A stretch of 64,000 bases of DNA from Henriciella sp. (GCA_021776655.1 JAJFFK010000042.1:1-64000), one strand, 5' to 3'. Positions 17,278 to 26,519 are shown, counted from the stretch's first letter. Numbers and translations are program-made. The notes: generated by a model from the letters alone, not told the origin.

Positions 17278-17362
17278 CCCGTGAGTTCTACGCCTGAATA
17301 TTCAATCATCGTTAACGAAACCGGCGCTATTGTTAACGTTAATTGCAAGTCCAGAGGTAATA

Positions 17363-18226
17363 ATGAGCCACGCAAGCGACGGACCTGACTACGATTTCGG
17401 GCCATACGAAGATGAATATCGAGGGTTTGAGATTCGGGATGATGAAACCGGCCGTGGGCCGTTGATTCTAATCCTTGCGCTCGGCGTTTTGCTGATCTTT
17501 GCCGGTGTCGTCTGGAATACATACAGGCAAGGCGTTCGCCCGAGCGAGGGTGGCATGCCCGTGATCGCTGACGAAGCGGGGCCATACAAGCGCGCGCCTG
17601 ATGCGGCTGGCGGGCTTGAGGTCGCGGGCCAGGATAATGGTTTCTATGGCCAGATGGATGGCTTGGGCGATCCAGCGCTGGCTCAGGAGGCCACCGTTCG
17701 CAATCCGGTTGAGCTGCGCCGAAGCAATTCTGTGCTGGCTGGTGCCGCCGGGGATCTTCCCCCGGTTCAGGACGCGCCGGCGACGGCAGAGCCGATTCGA
17801 TCTGCAGCATTGGAGGGCTTGGATGAGCGCACGCTTCAAAGTGATGCCGCGCCGCAGGTTCAAACCGCATCTCTTTCACCTGTCGAGACCCCATCACCCC
17901 AGTCGGCCCCTCGGCTGGTTGGTCCAGAACCTGTTCAGGTTTCGAATATTTCACGCTTCAGCAGTGCCGGGGCTTTTCAAGTGCAATTGATGGCCGTTCG
18001 TAGCGAAGACCGCGCCCGAACCGAGTGGGTTAATCTCAAACGCAACGCGCCGAACCTGTTTGCAGGCGCAGCCCTAGATATCCAGCAAGCGGATCTTGGC
18101 GCGCGCGGCGTCTTTTTCAGGCTGCGCGTCGGATCATTTGATAGCAGGGATGGTGCCAAAAGCTTCTGCACTGATGTCAAAGCGACTGGCAACGAATGCA
18201 TCGTTGTTGCTAAGGCATCCGGATGA
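17363..18226 (+). CDS. SPOR-domain cell-envelope protein
   Basis: 287 aa. Short cytoplasmic N terminus, one membrane segment at about residues 32-52 (GPLILILALGVLLIFAGVVW), a long Pro/Ala/Glu-rich linker, and a C-terminal SPOR domain (FQVQLMAVRSEDRARTEWVN, then FFRLRVGSFDSRDGAKSFC). SPOR domains bind denuded peptidoglycan glycan strands at division sites, so the protein probably works at the septum. The ATG at 17363 follows gaggt. Its stop overlaps the nagZ start (ATGA). Context with nagZ and scpAB is typical for alphaproteobacteria. Confidence 0.88.
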   Translation: MSHASDGPDYDFGPYEDEYRGFEIRDDETGRGPLILILALGVLLIFAGVVWNTYRQGVRPSEGGMPVIADEAGPYKRAPDAAGGLEVAGQDNGFYGQMDGLGDPALAQEATVRNPVELRRSNSVLAGAAGDLPPVQDAPATAEPIRSAALEGLDERTLQSDAAPQVQTASLSPVETPSPQSAPRLVGPEPVQVSNISRFSSAGAFQVQLMAVRSEDRARTEWVNLKRNAPNLFAGAALDIQQADLGARGVFFRLRVGSFDSRDGAKSFCTDVKATGNECIVVAKASG

Positions 18227-19266
18227 GTATTTCCGCCTGTATCACCAGTATATCAGGCCCGGTTCTCTTAGAGGAGGAGCGGGCCTTTTTACGTGCCGCC
18301 CAGCCATGGGGTGTCATTTTGATGGGGCGGTCTTGTCTGAGCCGGGTGCAGGTGCGCTCATTGGTGTGTGAAATAAAGTCCGAACTGGGCCGCGAAGCCT
18401 TGATCTTTATTGATCAAGAGGGGGGGCGTGTCGCGCGCCTCAAAACGCCAGAATGGCCAAAGTTTCCAGCCGCCGCGATTTATGGCGCGATCTATGGCGC
18501 CGACCGCAATGCCGGTCTCGAGGCGTGCCGTTTAGGCCATCAACTCTTGGGTTGGGAGCTCTCGCAACTCGGGATTTTTGCCAATTGCGCGCCTGTCGGG
18601 GATTTGCGCCAACCGACAACCCATGACGCAATCGGGGACCGCGCCTTTGGCTATTCGGTTGAGACTGTGATTGCGCTCGCCGAGGCCGCGTTAGATGGCT
18701 TGGCCATGAGCGGGGTCGCAGGCTGCATCAAACATATGCCGGGGCAAGGGCGCGCCGCCGTCGACACCCATTACGCGCTGCCAGATGTGGCAGAGCCCGA
18801 TTCATTGCTGGAGATGGATTTTTCGGTATTCAAAGGACTGACCCACAAAGCCCTGATGGGCATGACCGGTCACGTTTCCTATCAGGCGATTGCGGTTGGT
18901 GAAGCCGCGACAGTTTCGAAAACCGTTATTTCAGAGGTTATTCGAACCCGAATCGGGTTTGATGGCCTCTTGATGACGGATGATCTGGGAATGAGTGCCC
19001 TCGGCGGCAATTTGGCGAATCGCGGGGAGCGGGCGCTCGATGCAGGCTGCGATATTCTTCTGCACTGCTCCGGGTTTCTACGCGAGAGCGCTGCCATTCT
19101 TGCTGAGATGGAGGAGATTGCCGCGGCTTCAGGCACGTTGACCGGTAGATCGCTTGATCGGGCTGAAGATGTGATCGCTGGATTGCGGCCTGCCAGTCAG
19201 ATCGACCCGGTTGAGGCGTGGGCGGATTTTGAGACGCTGTTAGCGCAAACACAGGCGGGGGCGTAG
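18223..19266 (+). CDS. nagZ: Beta-N-acetylhexosaminidase NagZ
   Basis: 347 aa glycoside hydrolase family 3 enzyme, cytoplasmic, removing GlcNAc from anhydromuropeptides during peptidoglycan recycling. Motifs: FIDQEGGRVARLK, NCAPVGDLRQP, and the loop KHMPGQGRAAVDTHYALP that contains the catalytic His of the D-[ST]-H dyad; the nucleophile Asp is in LLMTDDLGMSAL. The usual KHxPGHG reads PGQG here, a His to Gln change outside the dyad. Start overlaps the SPOR gene stop by four bases; scpA follows after three bases. Confidence 0.94.
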   Translation: MSISACITSISGPVLLEEERAFLRAAQPWGVILMGRSCLSRVQVRSLVCEIKSELGREALIFIDQEGGRVARLKTPEWPKFPAAAIYGAIYGADRNAGLEACRLGHQLLGWELSQLGIFANCAPVGDLRQPTTHDAIGDRAFGYSVETVIALAEAALDGLAMSGVAGCIKHMPGQGRAAVDTHYALPDVAEPDSLLEMDFSVFKGLTHKALMGMTGHVSYQAIAVGEAATVSKTVISEVIRTRIGFDGLLMTDDLGMSALGGNLANRGERALDAGCDILLHCSGFLRESAAILAEMEEIAAASGTLTGRSLDRAEDVIAGLRPASQIDPVEAWADFETLLAQTQAGA

Positions 19267-19269
19267 CTG

Positions 19270-20082
19270 ATGGAACTCGTTTCAGCCGAACTCGTCAATC
19301 AGGACGATATCGACCCAGAAGACCTGTTTTCGGTTGATATTGGAGGGTTTGAAGGCCCGCTCCATCTGCTTCTCGATTTGTCCCGTCGCCAGAAAGTTGA
19401 TCTTCTGCACGTCTCCATCCTCGAGCTTGCGACACAATATATGGCGTTCATCGAAGATGCGCGGCACAAGCGGATCGACCTTGCCGCTGATTATTTGCTG
19501 ATGGCGTCTTGGCTGGCCTATCTGAAATCGCGCTTGCTGCTGCCTAAACAGGAAGCTCAGTCGGATCATGAAACCGATGGCGACGAGATGGCTGCCAAAT
19601 TGGCGTTTCGACTCAAGCGCCTCGATGCCATGCGCCAAGCTGGCGAGGCCTTGCTTGATAGCTCAATCATTGGGCGTGATGTATTTGCACGTGGTGCGCC
19701 TGAACAACCAACCGTGGTGAAAACAACTGAATTTGACACCAGCATGTGGCATTTGATGCAAGCCTTTGGTGCGATCCGCCAACGCAAAGCCAAAGAAGCG
19801 CCGCATATATTAGAGCGGCAATTTGTATTACCGCTTGAAAATGCACGTGAAAGCTTACGCCATCTTGGGGCAAAGCTTACCGAATGGGCCAGCTTGAACG
19901 ATTTGCAAAGCCAGATGACCAATTTGGATTCAGACATCCCACCTCGATCTGTGACATCGAGTTTGTTTGCGGCCGCCCTTGAGCTCACGCGTGACGGCGA
20001 AGTTGATGTTCGCCAGCATGCTCATTTCGGCCCGCTTTTTCTTCGTGCAAATACTCAACAAGTAGAGGGGGTCACCCCATGA
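19270..20082 (+). CDS. scpA: Segregation and condensation protein A
   Basis: 270 aa kleisin that bridges SMC heads together with ScpB in chromosome condensation. The N-terminal block is characteristic: VDIGGFEGPLHLLLDLSRRQ, then KVDLLHVSILELATQYMAFI, then ADYLLMASWLAYLKSRLLLP. The C terminus has the winged-helix segment (VTSSLFAAALELTRDGEVDV). Starts three bases after nagZ and overlaps scpB by four. Confidence 0.95.
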   Translation: MELVSAELVNQDDIDPEDLFSVDIGGFEGPLHLLLDLSRRQKVDLLHVSILELATQYMAFIEDARHKRIDLAADYLLMASWLAYLKSRLLLPKQEAQSDHETDGDEMAAKLAFRLKRLDAMRQAGEALLDSSIIGRDVFARGAPEQPTVVKTTEFDTSMWHLMQAFGAIRQRKAKEAPHILERQFVLPLENARESLRHLGAKLTEWASLNDLQSQMTNLDSDIPPRSVTSSLFAAALELTRDGEVDVRQHAHFGPLFLRANTQQVEGVTP

Positions 20083-20873
20083 CTGTATATACCGATCCGG
20101 TCGATGGAATGGATGAAGCGCCTGAGGATATCCGCCAGGCTGTTCGCCAATTGTCTTTTGCCTATAGCCGATCTGCTGAAACCTTGTTTGAAGCGCAAGA
20201 TGATAGCTTGGCCGAGGCGGTTCGCCGGGCCGAAGCGATCCTGTTTGCAGCCGGGGAACCGCTATCGGCGACACAAATTACCGAGGCCTTACCGCCCGGT
20301 GTAGATGTGCCAAGTGTCCTGATGACCCTCAAAACGGCTTATGCGGCACGCGGAGTTCAGTTGATTGAAGTTTCTGGTCGGTGGCGCTTTCAAACTGCTG
20401 AGGATCTGTCTTTCCTGTTTGTCGAAGAACGCCACGAACAAAAGAAACTGTCGCAGGCGGCGCTGGAGACGCTCGCAATCATCGCTTACGGACAGCCGGT
20501 GACGCGCGCAGAGATCGAGGCCGTGCGCGGTGTGGCGGTGTCGAAGGGAACAGTTGATACTTTGATGGAAGCCAAATGGGTCAAGATCAAAGGTCGTCGC
20601 AGAACACCAGGCCGCCCGGTTACGCTTGGCACAACCGATGCTTTTCTGGAGCATTTTGGTTTGGAAAGCCTCGATGTATTGCCGGGGCGGGCAGAGCTTG
20701 AATCGGAAGGCTTGCTATCGGATGTTATTCCCGACGGGTTCTTTACGGACGGCACATCAATGCATTCCGAAGACAATGATCCGGAGCGTGAGATGGACCG
20801 GTCCCTGGAGGACGAGGCAGCGGGTTTTATCACCGATTATGTTGGGGAACCGGTAGATACCGCCGAGGATTAA
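20079..20873 (+). CDS. scpB: Segregation and condensation protein B
   Basis: 264 aa SMC accessory protein with two winged-helix domains. Visible blocks are EAVRRAEAILFAAGEPLSAT (start of domain 1), GRWRFQTAEDL, and the second domain KKLSQAALETLAIIAYGQPV followed by TRAEIEAVRGVAVSKGTVDT and GRPVTLGTT. The N-terminal 45 residues and the acidic C-terminal 50 residues (after LPGRAELES) are extra to the core and low in conservation. Start overlaps scpA (ATGA). Part of the nagZ-scpAB-tatABC string. Confidence 0.94.
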   Translation: MTVYTDPVDGMDEAPEDIRQAVRQLSFAYSRSAETLFEAQDDSLAEAVRRAEAILFAAGEPLSATQITEALPPGVDVPSVLMTLKTAYAARGVQLIEVSGRWRFQTAEDLSFLFVEERHEQKKLSQAALETLAIIAYGQPVTRAEIEAVRGVAVSKGTVDTLMEAKWVKIKGRRRTPGRPVTLGTTDAFLEHFGLESLDVLPGRAELESEGLLSDVIPDGFFTDGTSMHSEDNDPEREMDRSLEDEAAGFITDYVGEPVDTAED

Positions 20874-20940
20874 CGGCCCAACCATTGTGTCAGCGCCTAA
20901 GCAGCGCTATTTGTGTTGATATCGAATTTGGAGAGAAATA

Positions 20941-21159
20941 ATGTCACCAAGCATCCCTCAGCTTCTTATCGTTGCCGTGGTAGCGTTGCTTCTGTTCGGT
21001 GGACGTGGCCGGATATCCTCAATCATGGGGGATATGGCGAAAGGCATTAAGAGCTTTCGAACCGGCTTGAAAGATGAAGACGCGGATACGAAAGCCGTCG
21101 ATGGTGAGGATATGGTCAATATCACACCAGAGAAAGACAAAGCCAAAGCGTCCGATTAG
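20941..21159 (+). CDS. tatA: Twin-arginine translocase subunit TatA
   Basis: 72 aa. One N-terminal membrane helix ([20 protein letters not shown]), a hinge, an amphipathic helix [20 protein letters not shown] and an acidic tail: the TatA/E layout with the conserved FG hinge and KxFxxGxK pattern. It forms the protein-conducting assembly of the Tat pathway. Ribosome binding site ggagag lies before the start. tatB follows after 20 bases. Confidence 0.95.
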   Translation: MSPSIPQLLIVAVVALLLFGGRGRISSIMGDMAKGIKSFRTGLKDEDADTKAVDGEDMVNITPEKDKAKASD

Positions 21160-21179
21160 ACGAAGCGGAGGCGTTCGGC

Positions 21180-21596
21180 ATGCTGCCGCAGTTTGGATTC
21201 ACTGAGCTTCTACTTGTAGGGATCGTCGCGCTGATTGTCGTGGGCCCTAAAGACCTGCCAATGATGATGCGCAAGCTTGGCCAATTTGTTGCTAAAGGGC
21301 GGGCTATGGCGAGCGAATTCCGCGCCGCTTTTGATGATATCGCCAAGCAGGCCGAACTTGATGAACTGCGTGAAGAGATTGAATCGCTAAAGCGCGACAA
21401 CGAGATGACGGCCGCTATAGATGACTTGAAGAGCGTTGAAAAAGACATCAATGAAAGCGTCATGCGCGAGCATCCCAATGCTAAATCAGATGAGGTTACT
21501 GAGGCGGACACACCGTCCATACCGCCCAATGCTAAATCAGATGAGGTTACTGAGGCGGACACACCGTCCATACCGCCCAAGGCTGACACTGCATGA
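21180..21596 (+). CDS. tatB: Sec-independent translocase subunit TatB with duplicated C-terminal repeat
   Basis: 138 aa. The N terminus MLPQFGFTELLLVGIVALIV and VVGPKDLPMMMRKLGQFVAK are diagnostic for TatB (E in the helix, GPxxLP hinge). It pairs with TatC to receive twin-arginine signal peptides. The C-terminal tail carries a 17-residue unit (NAKSDEVTEADTPSIPP) twice in tandem, encoded by a perfect 51-bp DNA duplication; the tail is normally variable, so function should be unaffected. Stop overlaps tatC start by four bases. Confidence 0.94.
   Translation: MLPQFGFTELLLVGIVALIVVGPKDLPMMMRKLGQFVAKGRAMASEFRAAFDDIAKQAELDELREEIESLKRDNEMTAAIDDLKSVEKDINESVMREHPNAKSDEVTEADTPSIPPNAKSDEVTEADTPSIPPKADTA
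21477..21578 (+). repeat. Perfect 51-bp tandem duplication in tatB
   Basis: Copies at 21477-21527 and 21528-21578 are identical at every base and in frame (17 codons). The absence of any divergence, even at third positions, indicates a recent duplication or ongoing slippage. Confidence 0.95.
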
Positions 21597-22417
21597 CCAA
21601 GCAGCTTAAAAGCGACGAGCAACCAGAGATCTCCGACGAGTCTATGGAAACCAGCCGCGCGCCTCTTCTGGACCATTTGAAAGAGCTAAGAACAAGGCTG
21701 ATATGGGCAATGGCCGGACTGGCAGGCGCAACATTGCTTTGCTTCTTTTTTGCCGACCCTTTATACAATATCCTGGTACGCCCACTCTATAATGAAGCCG
21801 TCTTGGTGCGCGGGCAGGCTGATCTGGAATTGATCTATACCGCGCCACTTGAGTTCTTTTTTGTGCAACTGAAACTCGCAATGTTCGCCGGTTTATTTGT
21901 GGCATTTCCGCTCATCGCCTGGCAGTGTTATGCGTTTATCGCGCCCGGATTGTACAAGAATGAAAAACACGCATTCTTGCCCTTCCTGATCGCTGCCCCG
22001 ATACTATTTACGGTCGGCGCGGCTTTCGTCTATTTCGGCATGCTACCTTTGCTTTCCAGGTTTGCGCTGGGGTTCGAACAGGAGGGCGGCGAGGGGATTG
22101 CGGCAATTGTTCCGCAGATCAAAGTCTCGGAATATTTGTCACTTGTCATGGCCTTGATGATCGCATTTGGCTTGTCATTCCAACTGCCCGTGGTTCTGGG
22201 TCTGTTAGGTAAAGCCGGAATAGTCGGGTCTGCAACACTGCGAAAAGGTCGAAAATATGCACTGGTCGGGATACTAGGTGCCTCTGCCATATTCACCCCG
22301 CCGGATGTCATTTCGCAAATCATGCTGACCGTTCCGGTCTACGGACTGTACGAGATCAGTATCTGGATTGTCGCCATGATGGAAAAGAAAGCAGCTGAAG
22401 AAGAGGCAGCGGCCTAA
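21593..22417 (+). CDS. tatC: Twin-arginine translocase subunit TatC
   Basis: 274 aa polytopic inner-membrane protein, six membrane helices. Family marks: APLLDHLKELRTRLIWAMAG at the N terminus (the conserved HLxELRxR), FFVQLKLAMFAGLFVAFPLI with the essential Glu just before (TAPLEFFFVQ), YAFIAPGLYKNEK, and the later ALVGILGASAIFTPPDVISQ. It is the signal-peptide receptor of the Tat system. Start overlaps tatB. Nine bases separate it from the convergent pentapeptide-repeat gene. Confidence 0.96.
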   Translation: MTKQLKSDEQPEISDESMETSRAPLLDHLKELRTRLIWAMAGLAGATLLCFFFADPLYNILVRPLYNEAVLVRGQADLELIYTAPLEFFFVQLKLAMFAGLFVAFPLIAWQCYAFIAPGLYKNEKHAFLPFLIAAPILFTVGAAFVYFGMLPLLSRFALGFEQEGGEGIAAIVPQIKVSEYLSLVMALMIAFGLSFQLPVVLGLLGKAGIVGSATLRKGRKYALVGILGASAIFTPPDVISQIMLTVPVYGLYEISIWIVAMMEKKAAEEEAAA

Positions 22418-22426
22418 GGTCCTGAA

Positions 22427-23149
22427 TTAGCGAGTCTCGCAGGTTTCAAGGACCAATCCGTCCGGCAGTTTTGTGTCCTCGGAGGCGCAAGCGCCGTCGA
22501 AAATCGCCGTGTCTGCATCAATCATCAAGTTCAGGTCGGCGTGTTCAAAACGGACATCGCGAAAACTTGCACCACTGACATTTGCGCGGGTCAGAACCGC
22601 GCCGGACAAAATAGCGTTATCGAAAACCGCATCGGCTAAATTAGCGTCTGTGAAATCAACGCCAGTCAGGTTGGCTGCTGAGAAGTCTGCACCGTCAGCA
22701 TAAGTTTTCTGCAATTGCGCCCCCGTCATCGTGCAGCCGATAAACAGTGCGTCCTTGAGGCGCGCAGCCAATAGATTGGCACCTGAAAAATCTCCACCAG
22801 ACAGAATTGCATCATTGAAGCGAGCTGCCACGAGCACTGTTCCACGAAAGCTGGCTCCAATCATATCGGCTTGCCGAAAATCTGTGCCAGAGGCCTGCGC
22901 GTCGTCAAAATTGGCCGAATGGGCCTTCGCAGAGCGCAGATTTGCACCCGAAAGATCGGCGCCCGGATAATTGGAATGCGATATGTTCCACCCGGCCATA
23001 TTGCGGCCCTGCAGCAAACAGTCAGTGCATGATCCACTATATGACGGTGCCCATGAGACACGGGCCGGGCCTTCTTGCGCACTTGCCTGCAGTACGACTG
23101 CAGAAGCGGCGGCCAGCAGACTAGCAAAATGGAGCAGAGGTCGTCTCAT
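22427..23149 (-). CDS. Exported pentapeptide-repeat protein
   Basis: 240 aa. Signal peptide of about 24 residues (LLHFASLLAAASAVVLQASA, cleavage after ASA). The mature part has a Cys pair (CTDCLLQGRN) and then about 25 A(D/N)LxX pentapeptides (ADLSGANLRSAKAHSANFDD and onward to FEHADLNL), which form a right-handed quadrilateral beta-helix. C-terminal CASED...LETCETR contains two more Cys, so disulfides may cap the helix in the periplasm. The role of such proteins is generally unknown. Lies 133 bases downstream of the NrdJ-like gene on the same strand. Confidence 0.85.
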   Translation of the reverse strand: MRRPLLHFASLLAAASAVVLQASAQEGPARVSWAPSYSGSCTDCLLQGRNMAGWNISHSNYPGADLSGANLRSAKAHSANFDDAQASGTDFRQADMIGASFRGTVLVAARFNDAILSGGDFSGANLLAARLKDALFIGCTMTGAQLQKTYADGADFSAANLTGVDFTDANLADAVFDNAILSGAVLTRANVSGASFRDVRFEHADLNLMIDADTAIFDGACASEDTKLPDGLVLETCETR

Positions 23150-23282
23150 GCCGCTGTGTTACATCACGGCGCAATACCGGCGAACTGAATTCGAAGTAAT
23201 GCGGGCCACAAAACCGAACGTGTTGCTTTTCGGTCTCACTTGCTCCGGTTAAAGGATGACCGCTCGCGCCGCAAATTATCTA

Positions 23283-25514
23283 TCAATCCCTTTGCTTGAT
23301 ATCGCCGATCAACCCGCACGTATCGCAAGTCATGTCGGCCGTGACGTCATCTGCATAAAGCGTAAAACTCCCGCAACTGCCGCAGGCATCGGCGAGGTAG
23401 GTGGGCGCGTCAGGGATCTCACCGGCGATGATTTCGTCCTGCTCTACCTCTTTCTCCTCGCGGTGTTTGTTAAGAATAACGATATTGTCCGGGATATGCC
23501 CACGCGAGAACCCGCGTGATATCAACTGTGCTGCTTCACCGGTGAGCGGCGTGCTGTCGGAGTGTTCGATTCCGTCAGCTGCGCCGCGACCAAGGCCGTC
23601 ATGCGACAGATTGCCGAGCTCCGCCAAGTCTTCGCGCCCCAGGTATGATACTGCCAATTCCCGAAATATATAGTCCAGGATCGAAGTGGCGCGTGTGATT
23701 TGATCATTCCCAACAACTTCGCCCGCCGGTTCAAACCGGGTGAAGACGAAGGCATCGACATATTCTTCGAGCGGCACCCCGTATTGCATGCCGAGTGAAA
23801 CGGCGATGGCGAAATTATTCATCATCGACCTGAAAGCCGCGCCTTCCTTATGCATGTCGATGAATATTTCACCGATAGAGCCATCGTCAAACTCACCCGT
23901 ATGCAAATAGACTTTATGGCCGCCAACGGTTGCTTTCTGAATATAGCCTTTGCGCCGATCAGGTAGACGCGTGCGGTGCACGTGTGCGGGCAGGGCGGGC
24001 TCTTGTGTCAGGCTTTGCTGATTGTCTTCTGCAACAATCTCTTCGGCAAGCGCATGGATCGTTGCCATACGGTCAGCGGTCGCACGATCAATCTCAGTAT
24101 TCAGCGGGGTTAGCCACAGGCCTATGCCAGCCGCACGAAAACCCTGCAAATCCTTTTCAGTTAGAGTCTGCAGCGACAGGATCGGCGCTGCGGCCAAAAT
24201 TGGCGCGACAGTCTTGGCAATTGCAAGTATTGCTTCAGGCGTTTGATCTTGTGCAAGCCCGGCCTGTTTGATCGCTTTGGTGACGACTGCTTCTGCGCGG
24301 CCATCTATCGAAGTTTCTGCTTCGGCAATTTCTTTTCGCGAAAACCCAACCGCCTTTAACAAGGCTCTGCCATCGGCGTCAAAAGCTTCAGGCGGCAGAC
24401 GCAGGTCTGATGAGATAATGTCATCGCCAAGGACCCAACGCGAAAAGGCGGCGTTCAGTGGCAAGCCTTCACCTAGGGCGCTCTGTACTTTGGCGATCGC
24501 GTCGGTTGAAAACCCACGCGTGGTTAGAATATCTCCGCCAAAGTGTGGGGTTTTCTCCAAATCAACGGCGGCTTCAAGCTCAGTGAGCAAGCCGGGTAGA
24601 ATGTCTGGGGCGGCCTGAGCAAGTCCAAGCCTCACAATCGGCGACAGAATTTGACCTTCGGTCTCCCCGGTCTCTAACAGTGACGTGTAGGGGGTCAGGC
24701 CCTGCGATGAGGGGGCGAAGGCGTCCAATACGAAAGAGCTGAGAGGTAGGATTGCCAGTTTGGCGCGGGCTTTGTCTTTTTGAGCACTGATTGGCGGGAG
24801 CACTAATCTGTCGGCATGCTTCTTGGAAAACGATGCCCCATTTGCGCAGGCATTGATGAGTTTCAGGAGGGCGGTCATCACGGGGGCTGCATCTGAGCTG
24901 GGTTTACTCAAAGCCATCACCGCCGCTGAAAGCCCACAAGGAATAATAAAAAGTTCGCTTGAATGAGCTGAAATTGCCGCTTGCAGCACATCTTTGAGCA
25001 TTTGTGCATTCGTGCCGTCTGGCGCAATGAACTTGGCAATATCAATCGCCATAGCCGGACCATCACCGCGTTCCGCTGCCGCAGGGACAGTGACCACCGC
25101 AACGCCGTTCTTTCTTAACTCCGTCAGGGCTTCTACCGGCGTTTCAACCGGCATTTGGCAAACAGGCATAGTTTCAGATTGAAGGGCTTGGCGGCGAAAC
25201 TCTGTTGCAAGAGCGGCAATCCCCGCTGGATGTTGTAATCCAGCTTCAATCAGCGCGATTGGAACACCGCCAGCCACGGCTTCTGCCAGATCGGCGTTCT
25301 TGGGTGCGTCGCCAAGAGAGTCGAGCCATTCAGCCAGAGCGAGCTTGCCAATCTGGTCCGCTCTAGCGCGCTCAGCTTGGCGAATCGCAGCGTTTGGCGA
25401 CACCTCGATCCCCGGCGAAATGACCGTTAGCTCCGAAATCGGAAGAACCTCACTGACCAGGCCTGAGTCGATTGCGGCGTTCAAAATCTTGTGATTACGG
25501 CTGATAACGGTCAT
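23283..25514 (-). CDS. Stand-alone NrdJ C-terminal-type (TSCPD) protein with zinc ribbon
   Basis: 743 aa. From residue 517 on it matches the C-terminal module of vitamin B12-dependent ribonucleotide reductase Nrd[61 protein letters not shown], and a final zinc ribbon with Cys711, Cys714, Cys730 and Cys733. Residues about 385-465 contain [16 protein letters not shown], resembling the NrdJ segment LLxxLGFSxxxIEAAN. The catalytic ten-stranded barrel with its active-site cysteines and radical Cys is absent; the N-terminal part is low-complexity Ala/Leu-rich helices I do not recognise. ATG 25514 follows aaggacg. It is therefore not itself a reductase; a regulatory or assembly role is a guess. Confidence 0.75.
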   Translation of the reverse strand: MTVISRNHKILNAAIDSGLVSEVLPISELTVISPGIEVSPNAAIRQAERARADQIGKLALAEWLDSLGDAPKNADLAEAVAGGVPIALIEAGLQHPAGIAALATEFRRQALQSETMPVCQMPVETPVEALTELRKNGVAVVTVPAAAERGDGPAMAIDIAKFIAPDGTNAQMLKDVLQAAISAHSSELFIIPCGLSAAVMALSKPSSDAAPVMTALLKLINACANGASFSKKHADRLVLPPISAQKDKARAKLAILPLSSFVLDAFAPSSQGLTPYTSLLETGETEGQILSPIVRLGLAQAAPDILPGLLTELEAAVDLEKTPHFGGDILTTRGFSTDAIAKVQSALGEGLPLNAAFSRWVLGDDIISSDLRLPPEAFDADGRALLKAVGFSRKEIAEAETSIDGRAEAVVTKAIKQAGLAQDQTPEAILAIAKTVAPILAAAPILSLQTLTEKDLQGFRAAGIGLWLTPLNTEIDRATADRMATIHALAEEIVAEDNQQSLTQEPALPAHVHRTRLPDRRKGYIQKATVGGHKVYLHTGEFDDGSIGEIFIDMHKEGAAFRSMMNNFAIAVSLGMQYGVPLEEYVDAFVFTRFEPAGEVVGNDQITRATSILDYIFRELAVSYLGREDLAELGNLSHDGLGRGAADGIEHSDSTPLTGEAAQLISRGFSRGHIPDNIVILNKHREEKEVEQDEIIAGEIPDAPTYLADACGSCGSFTLYADDVTADMTCDTCGLIGDIKQRD

Positions 25515-25642
25515 TTTGGTCGTCCTTACGGCTATATATGGGCTTGACGGTGCCCGCGACATCATGTGTTGCGATTAATAACTGGATTCGGCGCAAAGGA
25601 CGCGCCATATTCCGGCCTAATAGTGATGGCAGGATTCAAGCT

Positions 25643-26032
25643 ATGTTCAAAATCTTCACATGGTGGAATGGCGTATCGCCCGGCGGTTGGTTTGATATCA
25701 AACGCCGAAGCGGTTTTATTGGAGCTGACGCGTACGGCAATCGCTACTTCGAAGACCGCAAGGTTTCGGTTGAAGGTCGTAAACGGCGCTATGTCATCTA
25801 TAAGGGACTGGCCGAACCCTCGAAGGTGCCGGCCGAGTGGCACGGGTGGTTGCACTACACGCTTGACGATGTGCCTGTGGATAATCCGCTGGCGCGTAAA
25901 GGCTGGGAAACCGACCATAAACCCAACATGACAGGAACAGTTTTTGCCTATCGCCCGAAAGGCAGCCTTCGTGAAGGCGGTGAACGACGCGGCGCAGATG
26001 CAGATTATGAGGCATGGACACCGGATGCGTGA
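25643..26032 (+). CDS. NADH:ubiquinone oxidoreductase subunit NDUFA12
   Basis: 129 aa accessory subunit of complex I (B17.2/NDUFA12 family), found in mitochondria and alphaproteobacteria. Conserved blocks: FKIFTWWNGVSPGGWFDIKR, GADAYGNRYFEDR, GRKRRYVIYKGLAEPSKVPA, EWHGWLHYTLDDVP, WETDHKPNMTGT. The ATG at 25643 gives the family length; an upstream frame start at 25538 would add an implausible Arg-rich tail. Overlaps the mlaD start by eight bases, forming a tight three-gene cluster with mlaD and DUF2155. Confidence 0.94.
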   Translation: MFKIFTWWNGVSPGGWFDIKRRSGFIGADAYGNRYFEDRKVSVEGRKRRYVIYKGLAEPSKVPAEWHGWLHYTLDDVPVDNPLARKGWETDHKPNMTGTVFAYRPKGSLREGGERRGADADYEAWTPDA

Positions 26033-26519
26033 ATCAATCTTCGAAACTTTAATTGGCCTGGCTGTACTTGTCTTGGCGGGCGTATTCTTGTGGTTTGCAT
26101 TAGCCAATGGCGGCGAGACCAAAAACACAAATGGAACGGTTGAGATCGGCGCCAGATTCAGTAGCGCCGCCTCTCTGGATCGCGGCACCGATGTCCGCAT
26201 GGCGGGCGTCAAAATTGGTACTGTGAGGGCAATAACGCTCGATAGAGAACGTAGTGAGGCCAAGGTCATTTTTGCCGTCAGGTCAGATATTTTGCCGCTT
26301 GGCGATGGCACGACAGCAAGGGTTCAGTCAGACGGATTGCTAGGCGGCAGCTATATCAATCTTGAGGAAGCTGACGGCTTTGGCGAGATTGTTGCCTGTG
26401 CTCCGGATGAGGAATTGTTTGGCCAAACCGGTTGTGGCGAAATCCTTTATGCGCAAGGGTCGATTGATCTGATGACCCTGTTTGCCTCCTTTGCATCTGG
26501 CAATGGGGGCAGCGAGTGA
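26025..26519 (+). CDS. mlaD: Outer-membrane lipid asymmetry protein MlaD (MCE domain)
   Basis: 164 aa. One N-terminal membrane helix (ETLIGLAVLVLAGVFLWFAL, residues 6-25) and a single MCE domain: IGARFSSAASLDRGTDVRMA, GVKIGTVRAITLDR, and DGLLGGSYINLEEADG. MlaD forms a hexameric ring that binds phospholipid in the periplasm as part of the MlaFEDB transporter. The other mla genes are not in this window. The start at 26025 overlaps NDUFA12; an ATG three codons to six codons upstream is possible but less likely. DUF2155 gene overlaps its stop. Confidence 0.9.
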   Translation: MRESIFETLIGLAVLVLAGVFLWFALANGGETKNTNGTVEIGARFSSAASLDRGTDVRMAGVKIGTVRAITLDRERSEAKVIFAVRSDILPLGDGTTARVQSDGLLGGSYINLEEADGFGEIVACAPDEELFGQTGCGEILYAQGSIDLMTLFASFASGNGGSE

